A stretch of DNA of 64,000 nt, taken from contig JABXJT010000018.1 of NCBI GenBank assembly GCA_013375455.1, positions 10,143-74,142 on the forward strand, in the 5' to 3' direction. Of the stretch, positions 1-8,295 are shown piece after piece. Position numbers and translations under genes: made by a program. The notes under the pieces were generated by a model. It did no database searches and had not been told where the DNA came from. It saw only the letters and a program-made list of their open reading frames with translations. Every line of letters starts with the position of its first letter. The first letter of the stretch is position 1. This DNA is from Candidatus Helarchaeota archaeon. GTDB taxonomy: Archaea > Asgardarchaeota > Lokiarchaeia > Helarchaeales > HEL-GB-A.

Positions 1-54
1 CACCGACTGCTTAATGTGGTGAGATAGGATAAAAACCTCGGGGTGGTTTGAAGT

Positions 55-444
55 ATGATGATAAAAGGAAATATAGCTGAAAAATTACAGAAATTTTTAA
101 TTGAATTGGAGTCTCAAATTCCTGAAATTGAAGCTTCAGCTGTGGTCTCTGCGGAGGGACTCCCCATAGCCTCGGCCCTACCCCGTAACGTTGATGAAAC
201 TCGTGTCGCCGCCATCACTGCGGTAATGCTAAATATGGGCGAACGTGCTACAATGGAATTTAATAAGGGTGAATTGAATCAAGTGATTGTTCGTGGTTCT
301 GAAGGAATTCTTGTGTCAATGGCGGCAGGTGAAGACGCAGTTTTAACAGTTTCAGCAACACACGACGCGCGACTTGGGATCCTCTTACTCTTTGCTGAAC
401 GCACTGCCGCAAAAATTCAAGAAACTATGTCGGAAAATCAATAA
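55..444 (+). CDS. Roadblock/LC7 domain protein
   Basis: A single roadblock/LC7 (MglB/dynein light chain type) domain of 129 residues. The family gives small alpha-beta dimers that bind or regulate Ras-like GTPases. Visible marks are an N-terminal amphipathic helix, the strand-turn segment AVVSAEGLPIASALP (about residues 28-42), a central helix, and closing strands around VIVRGSEGILVSMAAG. It is strikingly similar to the next gene (shared EGLPIASALPR..DETRVAA core), so the two are paralogues from a fairly recent duplication. A GGTGG ribosome binding site at about 41-46 precedes two adjacent ATG codons (55 and 58); either may be the start. The partner GTPase is not visible next to it; the Rag-like GTPase at 19.3 kb is one candidate (inference). 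Confidence 0.9.
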   Translation: MMIKGNIAEKLQKFLIELESQIPEIEASAVVSAEGLPIASALPRNVDETRVAAITAVMLNMGERATMEFNKGELNQVIVRGSEGILVSMAAGEDAVLTVSATHDARLGILLLFAERTAAKIQETMSENQ

Positions 445-599
445 ACTTTTTTTTCTATCAACATAAAAATAAAAATCCTAATCCCTGCTAAAAATACCCC
501 AATATTTCTCTGTAATTTAAGGATTATTCTTCAACTTTTCAATGTACAATTATGAAAGTCTTAAAAATCAGCATCAATTTTCATTAGTTGAAAAAACAA

Positions 600-612
600 C
601 CTTTAAATACAT
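600..612 (+). promoter_or_regulatory. TATA/BRE-like promoter of the second roadblock gene
   Basis: The segment CCTTTAAATACAT is a good archaeal TATA-box match with a purine-rich stretch just upstream (BRE-like). It lies about 90 bases before the start at 698, giving a leader of roughly 60 bases if transcription begins about 25 bases downstream. This suggests that the second roadblock gene has its own promoter and is not only co-transcribed with the first. Confidence 0.5.
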
Positions 613-697
613 TAAATCGGGTTCACATAAGATTAATAGAGAGACTTGTCTTGAACTATTGAGAAATGGCTCGAAAGGATAGGTGTGAATAAATTTG

Positions 698-1081
698 ATG
701 ATTGGAGGAAGTAAGCCTCAAGAATTGCAGGAAATCCTGAAAGACTTGGAATCCTCGATCCCGGAAATCGAAGCGGCGGCTATTGTTTCGGCTGAAGGGT
801 TACCGATCGCTTCTGCTCTACCACGAGATATTGATGAGACACGTGTCGCCGCGATGACTGCCGCAATGTTGAGCCTCGGTGAACGTGCGGCTGCAGAACT
901 ACGTAAGGGGGAATTAGAACAAGTTTTCGTAAGGGGGAGCGATGGTTACATAATTTCAATGGCTGCGGGTGAAAATGCAGTTCTTACCGTTTCCGCTACT
1001 AAAGATGTAAAGTTGGGGTTAATTTTTCTTGATATGAAACGAACCGCTACTAAGATTTTGCAATCTTTAGAAGGCGCCTAG
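698..1081 (+). CDS. Roadblock/LC7 domain protein, paralogue of the preceding gene
   Basis: A 127-residue single-domain roadblock/LC7 protein, closely related along its length to the gene at 55-444 (same AEGLPIASALPRD.DETRVAAMTA core). The role is probably dimerisation and control of a small GTPase, in the cytosol or at membranes; this is family knowledge, not seen directly. The frame opens with TTG at 695, but the ATG at 698 is the better start: AGGTGTGA at 681-688 lies nine bases upstream. The two paralogues could form a heterodimer, as eukaryotic LAMTOR2/3-type roadblock pairs do (inference). Confidence 0.9.
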   Translation: MIGGSKPQELQEILKDLESSIPEIEAAAIVSAEGLPIASALPRDIDETRVAAMTAAMLSLGERAAAELRKGELEQVFVRGSDGYIISMAAGENAVLTVSATKDVKLGLIFLDMKRTATKILQSLEGA

Positions 1082-1262
1082 TTTCACCAATCCTCTTATT
1101 TTCCCGTTTCAAGTAATTTTTACCCAGAACTTTTAGACTTGACACTCTACGCACTTCTTCTTGTATTTTAAACAGTTGATCTATAATAAACAAAAGAGAG
1201 AATTGCTCATTTTGAAAAGAAGATAAATATAAAATTAAGCGTAGGAAAGACGTGATCTTTCG

Positions 1263-1571
1263 TTAAAAGAGTTTGACACCTTTTTCTTTCAATACAATGA
1301 GGACGTATTCCTCTTCAGGTGCAATTAAAATTTCTCCCTGCCCAGTTGTGATTGTAAGAAAAGACATTGACTCCGCTTCATCTATCTCAGTGACCACATT
1401 CCTACATTTTCCAACCAAGCTGGTAATTAAAGCCGCAATTTTCTCAGTCTTTTCCGTGGGAAAGGTCGTGCTAATCGGAAGCCCCTCGGTGTTTGTTACA
1501 ATCACACCATTGACCCCTTCAAATCGTTTTAATTTCTTCAATGTTTCGTCGAAAATCCTTCTTCCAATCAT
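1263..1571 (-). CDS. Roadblock/LC7 domain protein, short dynein-light-chain-like type
   Basis: A 102-residue minimal roadblock domain. The segments [18 protein letters not shown] (about residues 20-37) and YVLIVL near the end match the fold, and the length is that of the DYNLRB-type minimal domain. It is clearly diverged from the two proteins upstream, has an acidic central loop (TEIDEAES) and lies on the opposite strand. The ATG at 1571 follows GATGTGAAAACCA on the reading strand, which can serve as a ribosome binding site. It is convergent with the second roadblock gene and divergent from the fourth, so these four are separate transcription units gathered in one place. Confidence 0.85.
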   Translation of the reverse strand: MIGRRIFDETLKKLKRFEGVNGVIVTNTEGLPISTTFPTEKTEKIAALITSLVGKCRNVVTEIDEAESMSFLTITTGQGEILIAPEEEYVLIVLKEKGVKLF

Positions 1572-1841
1572 TGGTTTTCACATCCCATTCTTAACGATTG
1601 ATACTCTTTACAATTTAATTTTTAATCTATTTTAAGGTTTTTGATTTATGGGTTTTGTATTATTGTTTTGTAAAATAATTTCGGGGCAAACTTAAGAATT
1701 TATTTTCGGTAAAAAGTATCAAAATCCAAATACATAAAAAACAAAAAGGTTAATCATAATATACTGGTCATAAATAGCAAATTAATACTAGGATTCTAAT
1801 TGCTAAGATTACTGAGTTTAGAGAAAAATAAAGAGTTAGAG

Positions 1842-2210
1842 ATGGTGAATGTGTCGGCTAAGGAAATAGAGGCGATGTTGGAGCGTGTTATGGATCAAAT
1901 TCCTGAAGTTGAGGGACTTATTGCCTGTGATGCTACTTCTGGTAAGGAACTTTCTGGACAAACCATCACAGAGATGGATCATAAGGCCATCATCAAAGCT
2001 GTCCTTAACGTATTTAAAGCAGCTAACGATGTAGGCACGAGCGTGGAAAAAGGGGTGGTAAGTGTCGTACGGATCGACTCTCAAGATGGCTACACGATGG
2101 TCGTAGGTTCTAAAAAGTTGATTTTAATTGGACTTACGGGCTTAGACGCAGTGAATTCTCTCTCGCTTGTTGTTAGGAATCTGAAAATGATTCTTGATAA
2201 ATTTGGCTAA
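1842..2210 (+). CDS. Roadblock/LC7 domain protein (divergent)
   Basis: A roadblock-like domain of 122 residues if translation begins at the ATG at 1842; an in-frame TTG at 1800 would add 14 residues that look like leader rather than domain. After an N-terminal helix (SAKEIEAMLERVMDQIP) comes the GLIACDATSGKELSG strand-turn, a helix running through KAIIKAVLNVFKAAND, and the strands VSVVRI..GYTMVVGSKKLILIGL. The glycine-rich turn of the other three is altered, so it is a more distant family member. Its function is unknown beyond likely GTPase regulation or scaffolding. Confidence 0.75.
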   Translation: MVNVSAKEIEAMLERVMDQIPEVEGLIACDATSGKELSGQTITEMDHKAIIKAVLNVFKAANDVGTSVEKGVVSVVRIDSQDGYTMVVGSKKLILIGLTGLDAVNSLSLVVRNLKMILDKFG

Positions 2211-2325
2211 TTTACATTGTTTGCCCATTACTAATTTTTTATTCGTAATCTTCTGACTTCACGAGATTTTCTATTTTATCTAATTAATATTGGAATTTTT
2301 AGGTCTTGTACATGTTAAATGCCAT

Positions 2326-2874
2326 TTATGCAATAAGTACCTGCAGAATTAAGAAAATTGCAGCAATTCCGATTAAATCCGCGATGGTTGTCACCAGCGG
2401 CGCTATTAAATTATCAGGATCTAATCCTCGCCGAAAGGTAATGAAAGCAATGATCAATGAAAGAAATAGCATGATACTATATTCAATCGCACCCGCGCCT
2501 ACGGCTAGAATTAAAAATTGACCCAATGAAAAGCCGGTTTCAATTAACAATGATCCTAAAAAGAAAGCAGCTAAACCAACTACCACTGAAACGATAATTC
2601 CACAAATGAATAAAGCGATAAAATTGATATAAAGCAGTCTAAATCTTTTAAATCGTGGCTCAATTAACCCAGAATGGAGCTGCGTGGTGATTCGGGCTCC
2701 AAAACTCGTGCCTAAATCACCACCAGTACCAATGATTGCAGGCGTTATTATTAGAACTCCCACTGCTTCTCCAAGAGATAAGGTAGAATTTAATACAAAG
2801 CCTGCAACAACTGTTATGGCCGCGGCAAGCATTAACACCGGCAACGATTCTATTAAAATTCTCCTCATTCTCAT
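2326..2874 (-). CDS. MgtE/SLC41-type divalent cation transporter, membrane half B
   Basis: A 182-residue, five-helix protein matching only the membrane domain of MgtE-type magnesium transporters. It has the signature RRGLDPDNLIAPLVTTIADLIG (family pattern GLDPD...P..T..D) that lines the ion pathway, and an earlier GARI..QLHSG segment. The cytoplasmic N and CBS sensor domains of bacterial MgtE are absent. The gene lies 16 bases downstream of a homologous half on the same strand; the two probably form a heterodimer, equivalent to the duplicated SLC41 proteins of animals. The ATG at 2874 follows a GAGGAG ribosome binding site. Magnesium as the substrate is inferred from the family. Confidence 0.85.
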   Translation of the reverse strand: MRMRRILIESLPVLMLAAAITVVAGFVLNSTLSLGEAVGVLIITPAIIGTGGDLGTSFGARITTQLHSGLIEPRFKRFRLLYINFIALFICGIIVSVVVGLAAFFLGSLLIETGFSLGQFLILAVGAGAIEYSIMLFLSLIIAFITFRRGLDPDNLIAPLVTTIADLIGIAAIFLILQVLIA

Positions 2875-2890
2875 TTTTTCTAAGCTCCTC

Positions 2891-3504
2891 TCAAGGTAGC
2901 AATCCTGCGTTCATCAATAATGCAGTAACAAACACTAAGGAAATAACACCGATGAGATCACCGGTCGTGTATAAAATTGGTGAAACAGTTACATCCGGAT
3001 CTAATCCTCTCCGGTATGTAACAATCGAAAGAAAGATAGTAACCAAGGCTTGTAAAAACCCTGACAGTAATCCAGAGAGTTCTGCAATAAGAATGAACCC
3101 CAAAAGAGCATTCCACGTCAATACTTCAGGGGCGAAGAAAAAGGCTACGAGATATGCCAATCCTCCAATCCAAATGGGTAAAATGGCTGTTAAAAGTATA
3201 GCTGCAAGAAAGCTCTTTTTGAAATTAGATGTATTATTTCGCACCTGGGGTTTTACAGTTCCAAGGTGCAATGCAGTGCTTAACCTTGCGGAAAAAGCAC
3301 CCCCAATAGCGCCTCTTATAGACATGAGTGGAGGGACCAGAACAATTAAACCTGGTAAAATAGCAAAAATATCTTCAACAGCAATTCCTAAAAGAAAACC
3401 AACCGCAATACTACCTAAGGCAGAAAGCATAAGGACTACAATGGTCTCTCGAATAACTCCAATAGCTTCTGTAAAGCTCCGGATTCTTGCTAGTGTTGCC
3501 CCAT
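2891..3504 (-). CDS. MgtE/SLC41-type divalent cation transporter, membrane half A (start disrupted)
   Basis: Homologous to the downstream half, with the same signature RRGLDPDVTVSPILYTTGDLIG near the C-terminus and GAFSARLSTALHLG in the middle. The first in-frame ATG (3430) would cut into helix 1. The frame stays open upstream to 3508, encoding a segment (ARIRSFTEAIGVIRETIVVL) that aligns with the N-terminus of half B, but without an in-frame ATG, GTG or TTG. An ATG at 3504, preceded by AGGTGG, sits in another frame; one extra base in the four-base C run at 3499-3502 (G on the coding strand) would join it perfectly. I give 3504 as the probable true start, assuming an assembly indel or a young frameshift. 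Confidence 0.7.
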
Positions 3505-3684
3505 TGGGTTACCACCTTAGGCTTCATCTATTTTTTTGCTCCAAATTGACTTTCAAATTGAAAGTTAACACATAAAATCTTTAATAACTCGTGAATGATA
3601 AGATTCAAGTCCATTTAAATGTTTTTTATGTTCCTTATGCTAAAAAACATCCTTGGTTATCTATTTAATTTTTAAAATCAGCTT

Positions 3685-5331
3685 TTATTTCCCCTCAGGT
3701 AATTTACAAAAGGGCGAAACGTGCATAATTTTCCGAAAGAAAGACAAAAGTGGTCCCGCGATGCCCTCTAACCCATACTCTTTTGCTTTTCTTTCCATTA
3801 AATCCAGATCCTCAGGAGGGATCGATCCAAAGAATACAAGTAATATGACAAAAAGAAGCACAATAAGAACCATCATTATTACCAAGACGAAGATGTTCGT
3901 GACCGGAATCAATGCTCCAGTTGGCCAAATTGGCCATAATAAGACTGCTGCTACTCCAAGGGTGCAAGCCAGCGCAAGCAAGCTTTTAAAGCCAATTGAC
4001 CAGGGAATACTTTCTCCAACATATTTTTTTATTAGAAAGGGCAATATAGGGAGTAGGATTAAGGGTCCTAAAAGAAAACCAATCGCTGCATTAAGTTGTG
4101 GACTTGAAAATAGATTTAACCACAGGAAAAGGGTTGTGAATCCTACCGTAATTAAAAAGATAGAGCCTAGATAAATTGCTGTAGCGCGTCCCTTCCCAAT
4201 TCCTAATAAGATGCTTGATAAAATATACTCAAGCGCAGCTACGGCAAAGCCGCTAATGACTAGAAGGAAGGGAATCCATACATCTAATGATCCCTGTAGA
4301 TAAATCTCACCGTGAAATGTCCAAATAATCCCATGGGAAAGACCGAGGGTAAAGGCTAAAACTAAAAATGTAACATAAAAGTAGATTTTAGCTATTAGGT
4401 GGAGGTAAAACCTTATTCTGTTAGTATCTCTCTTTCCGTACGCTTCAGCGACACTGGTAATAAGTGGCCAGGCAAACCCTGCAACCGTTAAGGCACCCAA
4501 GGAGTACCCTAAAATTATGGAGTAAGATCCCACGGTCGCGTAATTTCCTGTAAATGCTAATAAAATAATGACAGTGATGAACCCCAATATCCCAACTGGA
4601 ATGATATCCGTAATCGCAAAATAAACTCCCTGGCGAAAAATCTTGAACGCTCTCCGATCAACTTTGGTTAAGCGGAATATTTGGGTATTAAACCAAAGTC
4701 TTCGAAAATGTTTAGTAAGAAACATTGTCTGTGCAATTATTCCAAAGACATAGACAATTATGATTAAAGACACGGGCAGGCTTAGGCTAGGATTTCTAAT
4801 TAAAATAATAAGAATGATTCCTGCTAAGAATTGAAAGAGTGGATTAATCGCAAACGCCTTTGCCATGTCATCATATTCTCCAACTGCTGCTAAATTACTG
4901 GAAAGCCCATCTCTAAATCCTGTAAAAATCATCACAATCCCAATAACGAAAAAAATAGAACTCAATTCGGATTGAAAGGTTAATGGAGTACCAATGAAGA
5001 ATGAAGTAATTATTAATCCTACTCCTACAATAATACCCACCAAAATAGCAACAATTGTACCATTACGCGCGTGTTCAAATGCAACTCTCTTATCAGAAAT
5101 ATTTTCAGAAACACGTTGAGAGGTCGCTTTCCCTATTCCCATTGTTAATAAAGAAAACGCAAGAAAAATCGCATAGGCAGTATTTAATATTCCAACTCCT
5201 TTAGCTTTTAATCCGATTATATCTTGAGAGACGAACACCACTAAAAGCCAAATGAAAATAGATCCAATTAAAGTGCCAACTACTTGCCACATCCCAGATG
5301 CGAGTAAATTCTGGGGTGCTTCAGATTTCAA
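3685..5331 (-). CDS. Polysaccharide/lipid-linked oligosaccharide flippase (MOP superfamily, Wzx-like)
   Basis: A 548-residue integral membrane protein with about 14 predicted helices and the MOP-superfamily organisation (two six-helix bundles plus extra C-terminal helices). Characteristic features are the N-terminal LLASGMWQVVGTLIGS helix, the GIGKATSQRVSE loop and VFGIIAQTMFL. The likely role is moving lipid-linked glycans across the cytoplasmic membrane for surface glycan or N-glycan assembly. The listed start is a TTG with a poor ribosome binding site. The frame stays open for another 40 codons upstream to 5451, encoding a charged Glu/Ser/Thr-rich tail without ATG, GTG or TTG; an ATT start there is possible (see findings). 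Neighbouring glycosyltransferases support the glycan role. Confidence 0.8.
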   Translation of the reverse strand: MKSEAPQNLLASGMWQVVGTLIGSIFIWLLVVFVSQDIIGLKAKGVGILNTAYAIFLAFSLLTMGIGKATSQRVSENISDKRVAFEHARNGTIVAILVGIIVGVGLIITSFFIGTPLTFQSELSSIFFVIGIVMIFTGFRDGLSSNLAAVGEYDDMAKAFAINPLFQFLAGIILIILIRNPSLSLPVSLIIIVYVFGIIAQTMFLTKHFRRLWFNTQIFRLTKVDRRAFKIFRQGVYFAITDIIPVGILGFITVIILLAFTGNYATVGSYSIILGYSLGALTVAGFAWPLITSVAEAYGKRDTNRIRFYLHLIAKIYFYVTFLVLAFTLGLSHGIIWTFHGEIYLQGSLDVWIPFLLVISGFAVAALEYILSSILLGIGKGRATAIYLGSIFLITVGFTTLFLWLNLFSSPQLNAAIGFLLGPLILLPILPFLIKKYVGESIPWSIGFKSLLALACTLGVAAVLLWPIWPTGALIPVTNIFVLVIMMVLIVLLFVILLVFFGSIPPEDLDLMERKAKEYGLEGIAGPLLSFFRKIMHVSPFCKLPEGK

Positions 5332-5454
5332 CTCAAACTTCTGAAAAAACCGCTTTACTTTCGTTCTTGCTCCAACTTGTTGTTCAGATTCTTCAGAATT
5401 TGTTTCTTCAGTTAGAGATTTCGAGTCTTTGTTTTCTTCAGTAATTGTAATTCA

Positions 5455-5856
5455 CTTTTTTCAATTCATTATTAAGCTAATTATTCCAAGATTATAATTA
5501 GGTTTCTTATTCAGTTTGGTGGTTAGAGAGTAATAAATCAGTCTCACTTAACAAAATTTTGAAGAAATCATCTTATTTGAGCAATATCAATTTTTCTTAT
5601 AGAATCCAAAGAATTCATTTGATATTTTTGTTTTTTCTAAATATCATTAGGTAAAAATATTCCTCTTGACCACATATTTTCCAATCACCCTCAATTCTTT
5701 CTCGATTACTTTGAAATGAAGAATTAGCAAAGATTTTTAAATGTAAATAGTCACCATAAACTATCAAATCTAATTCTGGCGAAACCTAGGACTTACACAA
5801 AGCGTTTTTCCTATCAAAATTTGCGGAATTAAGACGGACTGCAAAGGGTATCATAA
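5455..5856. other. Intergenic region upstream of flippase and helicase
   Basis: About 400 bases of very AT-rich DNA between two divergent genes. I see no convincing small gene, no RNA gene and no repeat. It must contain the promoters of both; candidate AT-rich boxes are present but too many to choose between. Confidence 0.5.
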
Positions 5857-7017
5857 ATGAAATTTACGGAATTTGACATTTCGGAAACCACTTTAAAAGG
5901 ACTCAATTTCCATGGGTTTGAGGAAGCCACAGATATTCAAAGAAAGACTATGCCTCACTTATTAAAGGGGGATGACGTCATCGGTCAAGCAAAAACTGGG
6001 TCAGGCAAGACACTTGCCTTCGGAATAGCAATTTTAGAACGATTAGATGAGAAACTTCGTAAGGTTCAGGCAGTTATTATAACCCCAACAAGAGAATTGG
6101 CAAAGCAGGTCGCAGAAGAAATATCCAAGGCTGCCAAATTTACTAAATTTAAAATAATGACAATTTATGGGGGCGTTTCATTTGATCGTCAAGTAAGACT
6201 CCTAAAGGGTGGGGCTCAAATAGTCGCTGCGACTCCAGGACGGTTACTTGATCATTTGAGACGAGGATTAAAGATTTATCCTAAAATGATCGTGCTCGAT
6301 GAAGCCGATAAAATGTTTGAAATGGGTTTTTATGAGGATGTTAGCTATATCCTGAAATTAATCAGAGGTAAATATAGACAGCAATATTCATTTTTTGGAG
6401 CTACAATCCCCGATGAAACCATTTCATTGGCCAAAAAATATGCAAAAAACCCTGTGACGGTGACCATTCGGAAAAAACATGAGGAACGGATTCCCCTCTC
6501 CATCGAACAGATTTATTACGTCATTTCCGATTCCGGTGACAAATTAAATACTTTAATTAGAATACTTGAAGACCTTAACGAGAAATATCAAGAAAGTAAA
6601 GACCGATTGAAAATGTTAATTTTCGTGAAGACTCGAATTGGTACAAAACGGTTGTCGCAAACCTTGCATCAAATGGGATATGAAGCAGAGTTCATCAGTA
6701 GTGATTTAAAACAGGCCACTCGCGAAAAAATTCTGGCGGATTTTCAAAAATATGGAAGACTACTCATCGCCACCGATGTCGTTGCTCGGGGGATAGACAT
6801 CGATGACGTGACCCACGTAATTAACTATGACAGGCCGCAAGATATCAAAGATTACGTCCATCGTGTAGGAAGAACGGGCCGGATGGGGAAGGAAGGCATG
6901 GCCATCACTTTCATTACTCCTGAAGATGAAGCTTTCATAACTGCGGTTGAACAAATATATAAAACTGAAATCAAAAAGCAATATTTTCATCGGGGACGGA
7001 GCCGTTATAACATCTAG
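5857..7017 (+). CDS. DEAD-box ATP-dependent RNA helicase
   Basis: A compact 386-residue two-domain RNA helicase. Motifs in order: Q motif (GFEEATDIQ, 20-28), motif I AKTGSGKT (45-52), PTREL (77-81), TPGRLL (126-131), DEAD (148-151), motif III as GAT (181-183, where the family normally has SAT), ARGIDI and HRVGRTGRMG (motif VI, about 335-350). There is almost no C-terminal extension, so it lacks the RNA-binding tail of CsdA/DbpA-type proteins. Probable role: ATP-driven remodelling of structured RNA (ribosome assembly or mRNA). It starts at ATG 5857 and stands alone as a transcription unit. Confidence 0.93.
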   Translation: MKFTEFDISETTLKGLNFHGFEEATDIQRKTMPHLLKGDDVIGQAKTGSGKTLAFGIAILERLDEKLRKVQAVIITPTRELAKQVAEEISKAAKFTKFKIMTIYGGVSFDRQVRLLKGGAQIVAATPGRLLDHLRRGLKIYPKMIVLDEADKMFEMGFYEDVSYILKLIRGKYRQQYSFFGATIPDETISLAKKYAKNPVTVTIRKKHEERIPLSIEQIYYVISDSGDKLNTLIRILEDLNEKYQESKDRLKMLIFVKTRIGTKRLSQTLHQMGYEAEFISSDLKQATREKILADFQKYGRLLIATDVVARGIDIDDVTHVINYDRPQDIKDYVHRVGRTGRMGKEGMAITFITPEDEAFITAVEQIYKTEIKKQYFHRGRSRYNI

Positions 7018-7158
7018 ACACAATTAGAACGAACCAAAAATTAATAGTTCATGAAAATTTATTTCTTATTAATCGAAAGATTCTAGAAAGAAAATATTTA
7101 ATATTAAATTCATAGTGCTTTTACTATTGACTGATTAAAGGTTCTAGTTGAGTTTAAA

Positions 7159-8295
7159 GTGGCTTCTGAAAAAACCCATACCGCAATAAATTACGTTATT
7201 TTAATTAGTATTCCCATAGCAATTTTCATTGCTATAATCACAGGAGATGCTCTCACATGGACATTTGAAAGTGGGATAACCGATATACTTGACCATTATT
7301 TAAATTTTGAAAAGGTCTGGATCGCTATATTAACAGGAGTAAACCCATATACCAATCCGAGTTTCGCTTGCCCGTATCCAATAGGATTCCTTGCCTTTAG
7401 TGGATTATTCCATTTTTATAAATTACTTCCCAAAATATTTTTTTGTCTAATCTGGCTGCTAACAGCCTATGTCATAAATAGAATTTGTAAGGAATATAAT
7501 ATTACAGATAAATCGACAATACTTTTTTGTGTGTTCTTCATCATCCTAAACCCCATGTATCTCTCGACCACGATGTTACAAGGATGGTACGATGGAATTG
7601 TTGGGTTAAGTATCCTCCTTGCAGTTTATGCTATCGACCATTCAAAACAAATTAAAAGTGGAATTTATGCTGCATTGGCATTTCTTTTCAAATTCATAGG
7701 ATTGATAGTTCTCTTTCCAATAGTTTTTGTAAAAAAGAAAATAAATTGGCGCACCGGGATCACAGCCGCATCTATTTGTGGTGGGCTTTATTTGTTTGCC
7801 TATCTTTTATGGGGTAATTCCGCTTTTTACCCATTTTGGTTGCATCTATTTAGAGACCCAGAGGGGGCATCTATTTTTGTTATAATCTACGATATTTTTG
7901 GAATTGATTTATCCAAATACATTATTTACCTTCTAATCATTGGTGTTTTTATCGTAATCGGCTTTTTGTATTTTCAAAATAATGACATATCCACTTATAG
8001 CTTGATTATAATTATCCTTTTCATATTAATTTTACCAGTTTTTTGGGGTCAATACATGTTATGGTTCATTCCCTTGGCAATTTATTGGTCCATTACCCAT
8101 AATTATGCATTAAAAGGTACATTTTCTCTCTATTTATGTGCATTGATTCTTCTCCTCCATTTTTACTATGTAACTTCCATTTTCACGATTATAACTTACA
8201 TTTTGTCTCTCGTTTTTGTGCTTTTAGTTTATTTAAATCGGAATAAGGACGAGTTGAATGAACAGCAACCTGATAACCTAGATGAAGATAATTGA
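7159..8295 (+). CDS. Polytopic membrane glycosyltransferase, GT-C-like (GT87/DUF2029-type)
   Basis: A 378-residue membrane protein with about ten hydrophobic segments. The first extracytoplasmic loop carries TGVNPYTNPSFACPYP, resembling the NPY...YPP loop of polyprenyl-phosphate-sugar-dependent GT-C enzymes; an aspartate in GWYDGIVGLS recalls the second conserved loop. It probably transfers a sugar from a polyprenyl carrier on the outer face of the membrane. The start is a GTG. Its stop overlaps the start of the GT2 gene that follows, so the two are translationally coupled and likely act in one pathway. The exact sugar is unknown. Confidence 0.65.
   Translation: MASEKTHTAINYVILISIPIAIFIAIITGDALTWTFESGITDILDHYLNFEKVWIAILTGVNPYTNPSFACPYPIGFLAFSGLFHFYKLLPKIFFCLIWLLTAYVINRICKEYNITDKSTILFCVFFIILNPMYLSTTMLQGWYDGIVGLSILLAVYAIDHSKQIKSGIYAALAFLFKFIGLIVLFPIVFVKKKINWRTGITAASICGGLYLFAYLLWGNSAFYPFWLHLFRDPEGASIFVIIYDIFGIDLSKYIIYLLIIGVFIVIGFLYFQNNDISTYSLIIIILFILILPVFWGQYMLWFIPLAIYWSITHNYALKGTFSLYLCALILLLHFYYVTSIFTIITYILSLVFVLLVYLNRNKDELNEQQPDNLDEDN

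Noticed and set aside
1273..1635. Long open frame opposite the third roadblock gene
   Set aside because: The minus-strand frame gives a clear roadblock domain; the plus-strand product has no coherent features.
3653..4174. Open frame opposite the flippase gene
   Set aside because: Shadow of a hydrophobic coding strand; basic, low-information product.
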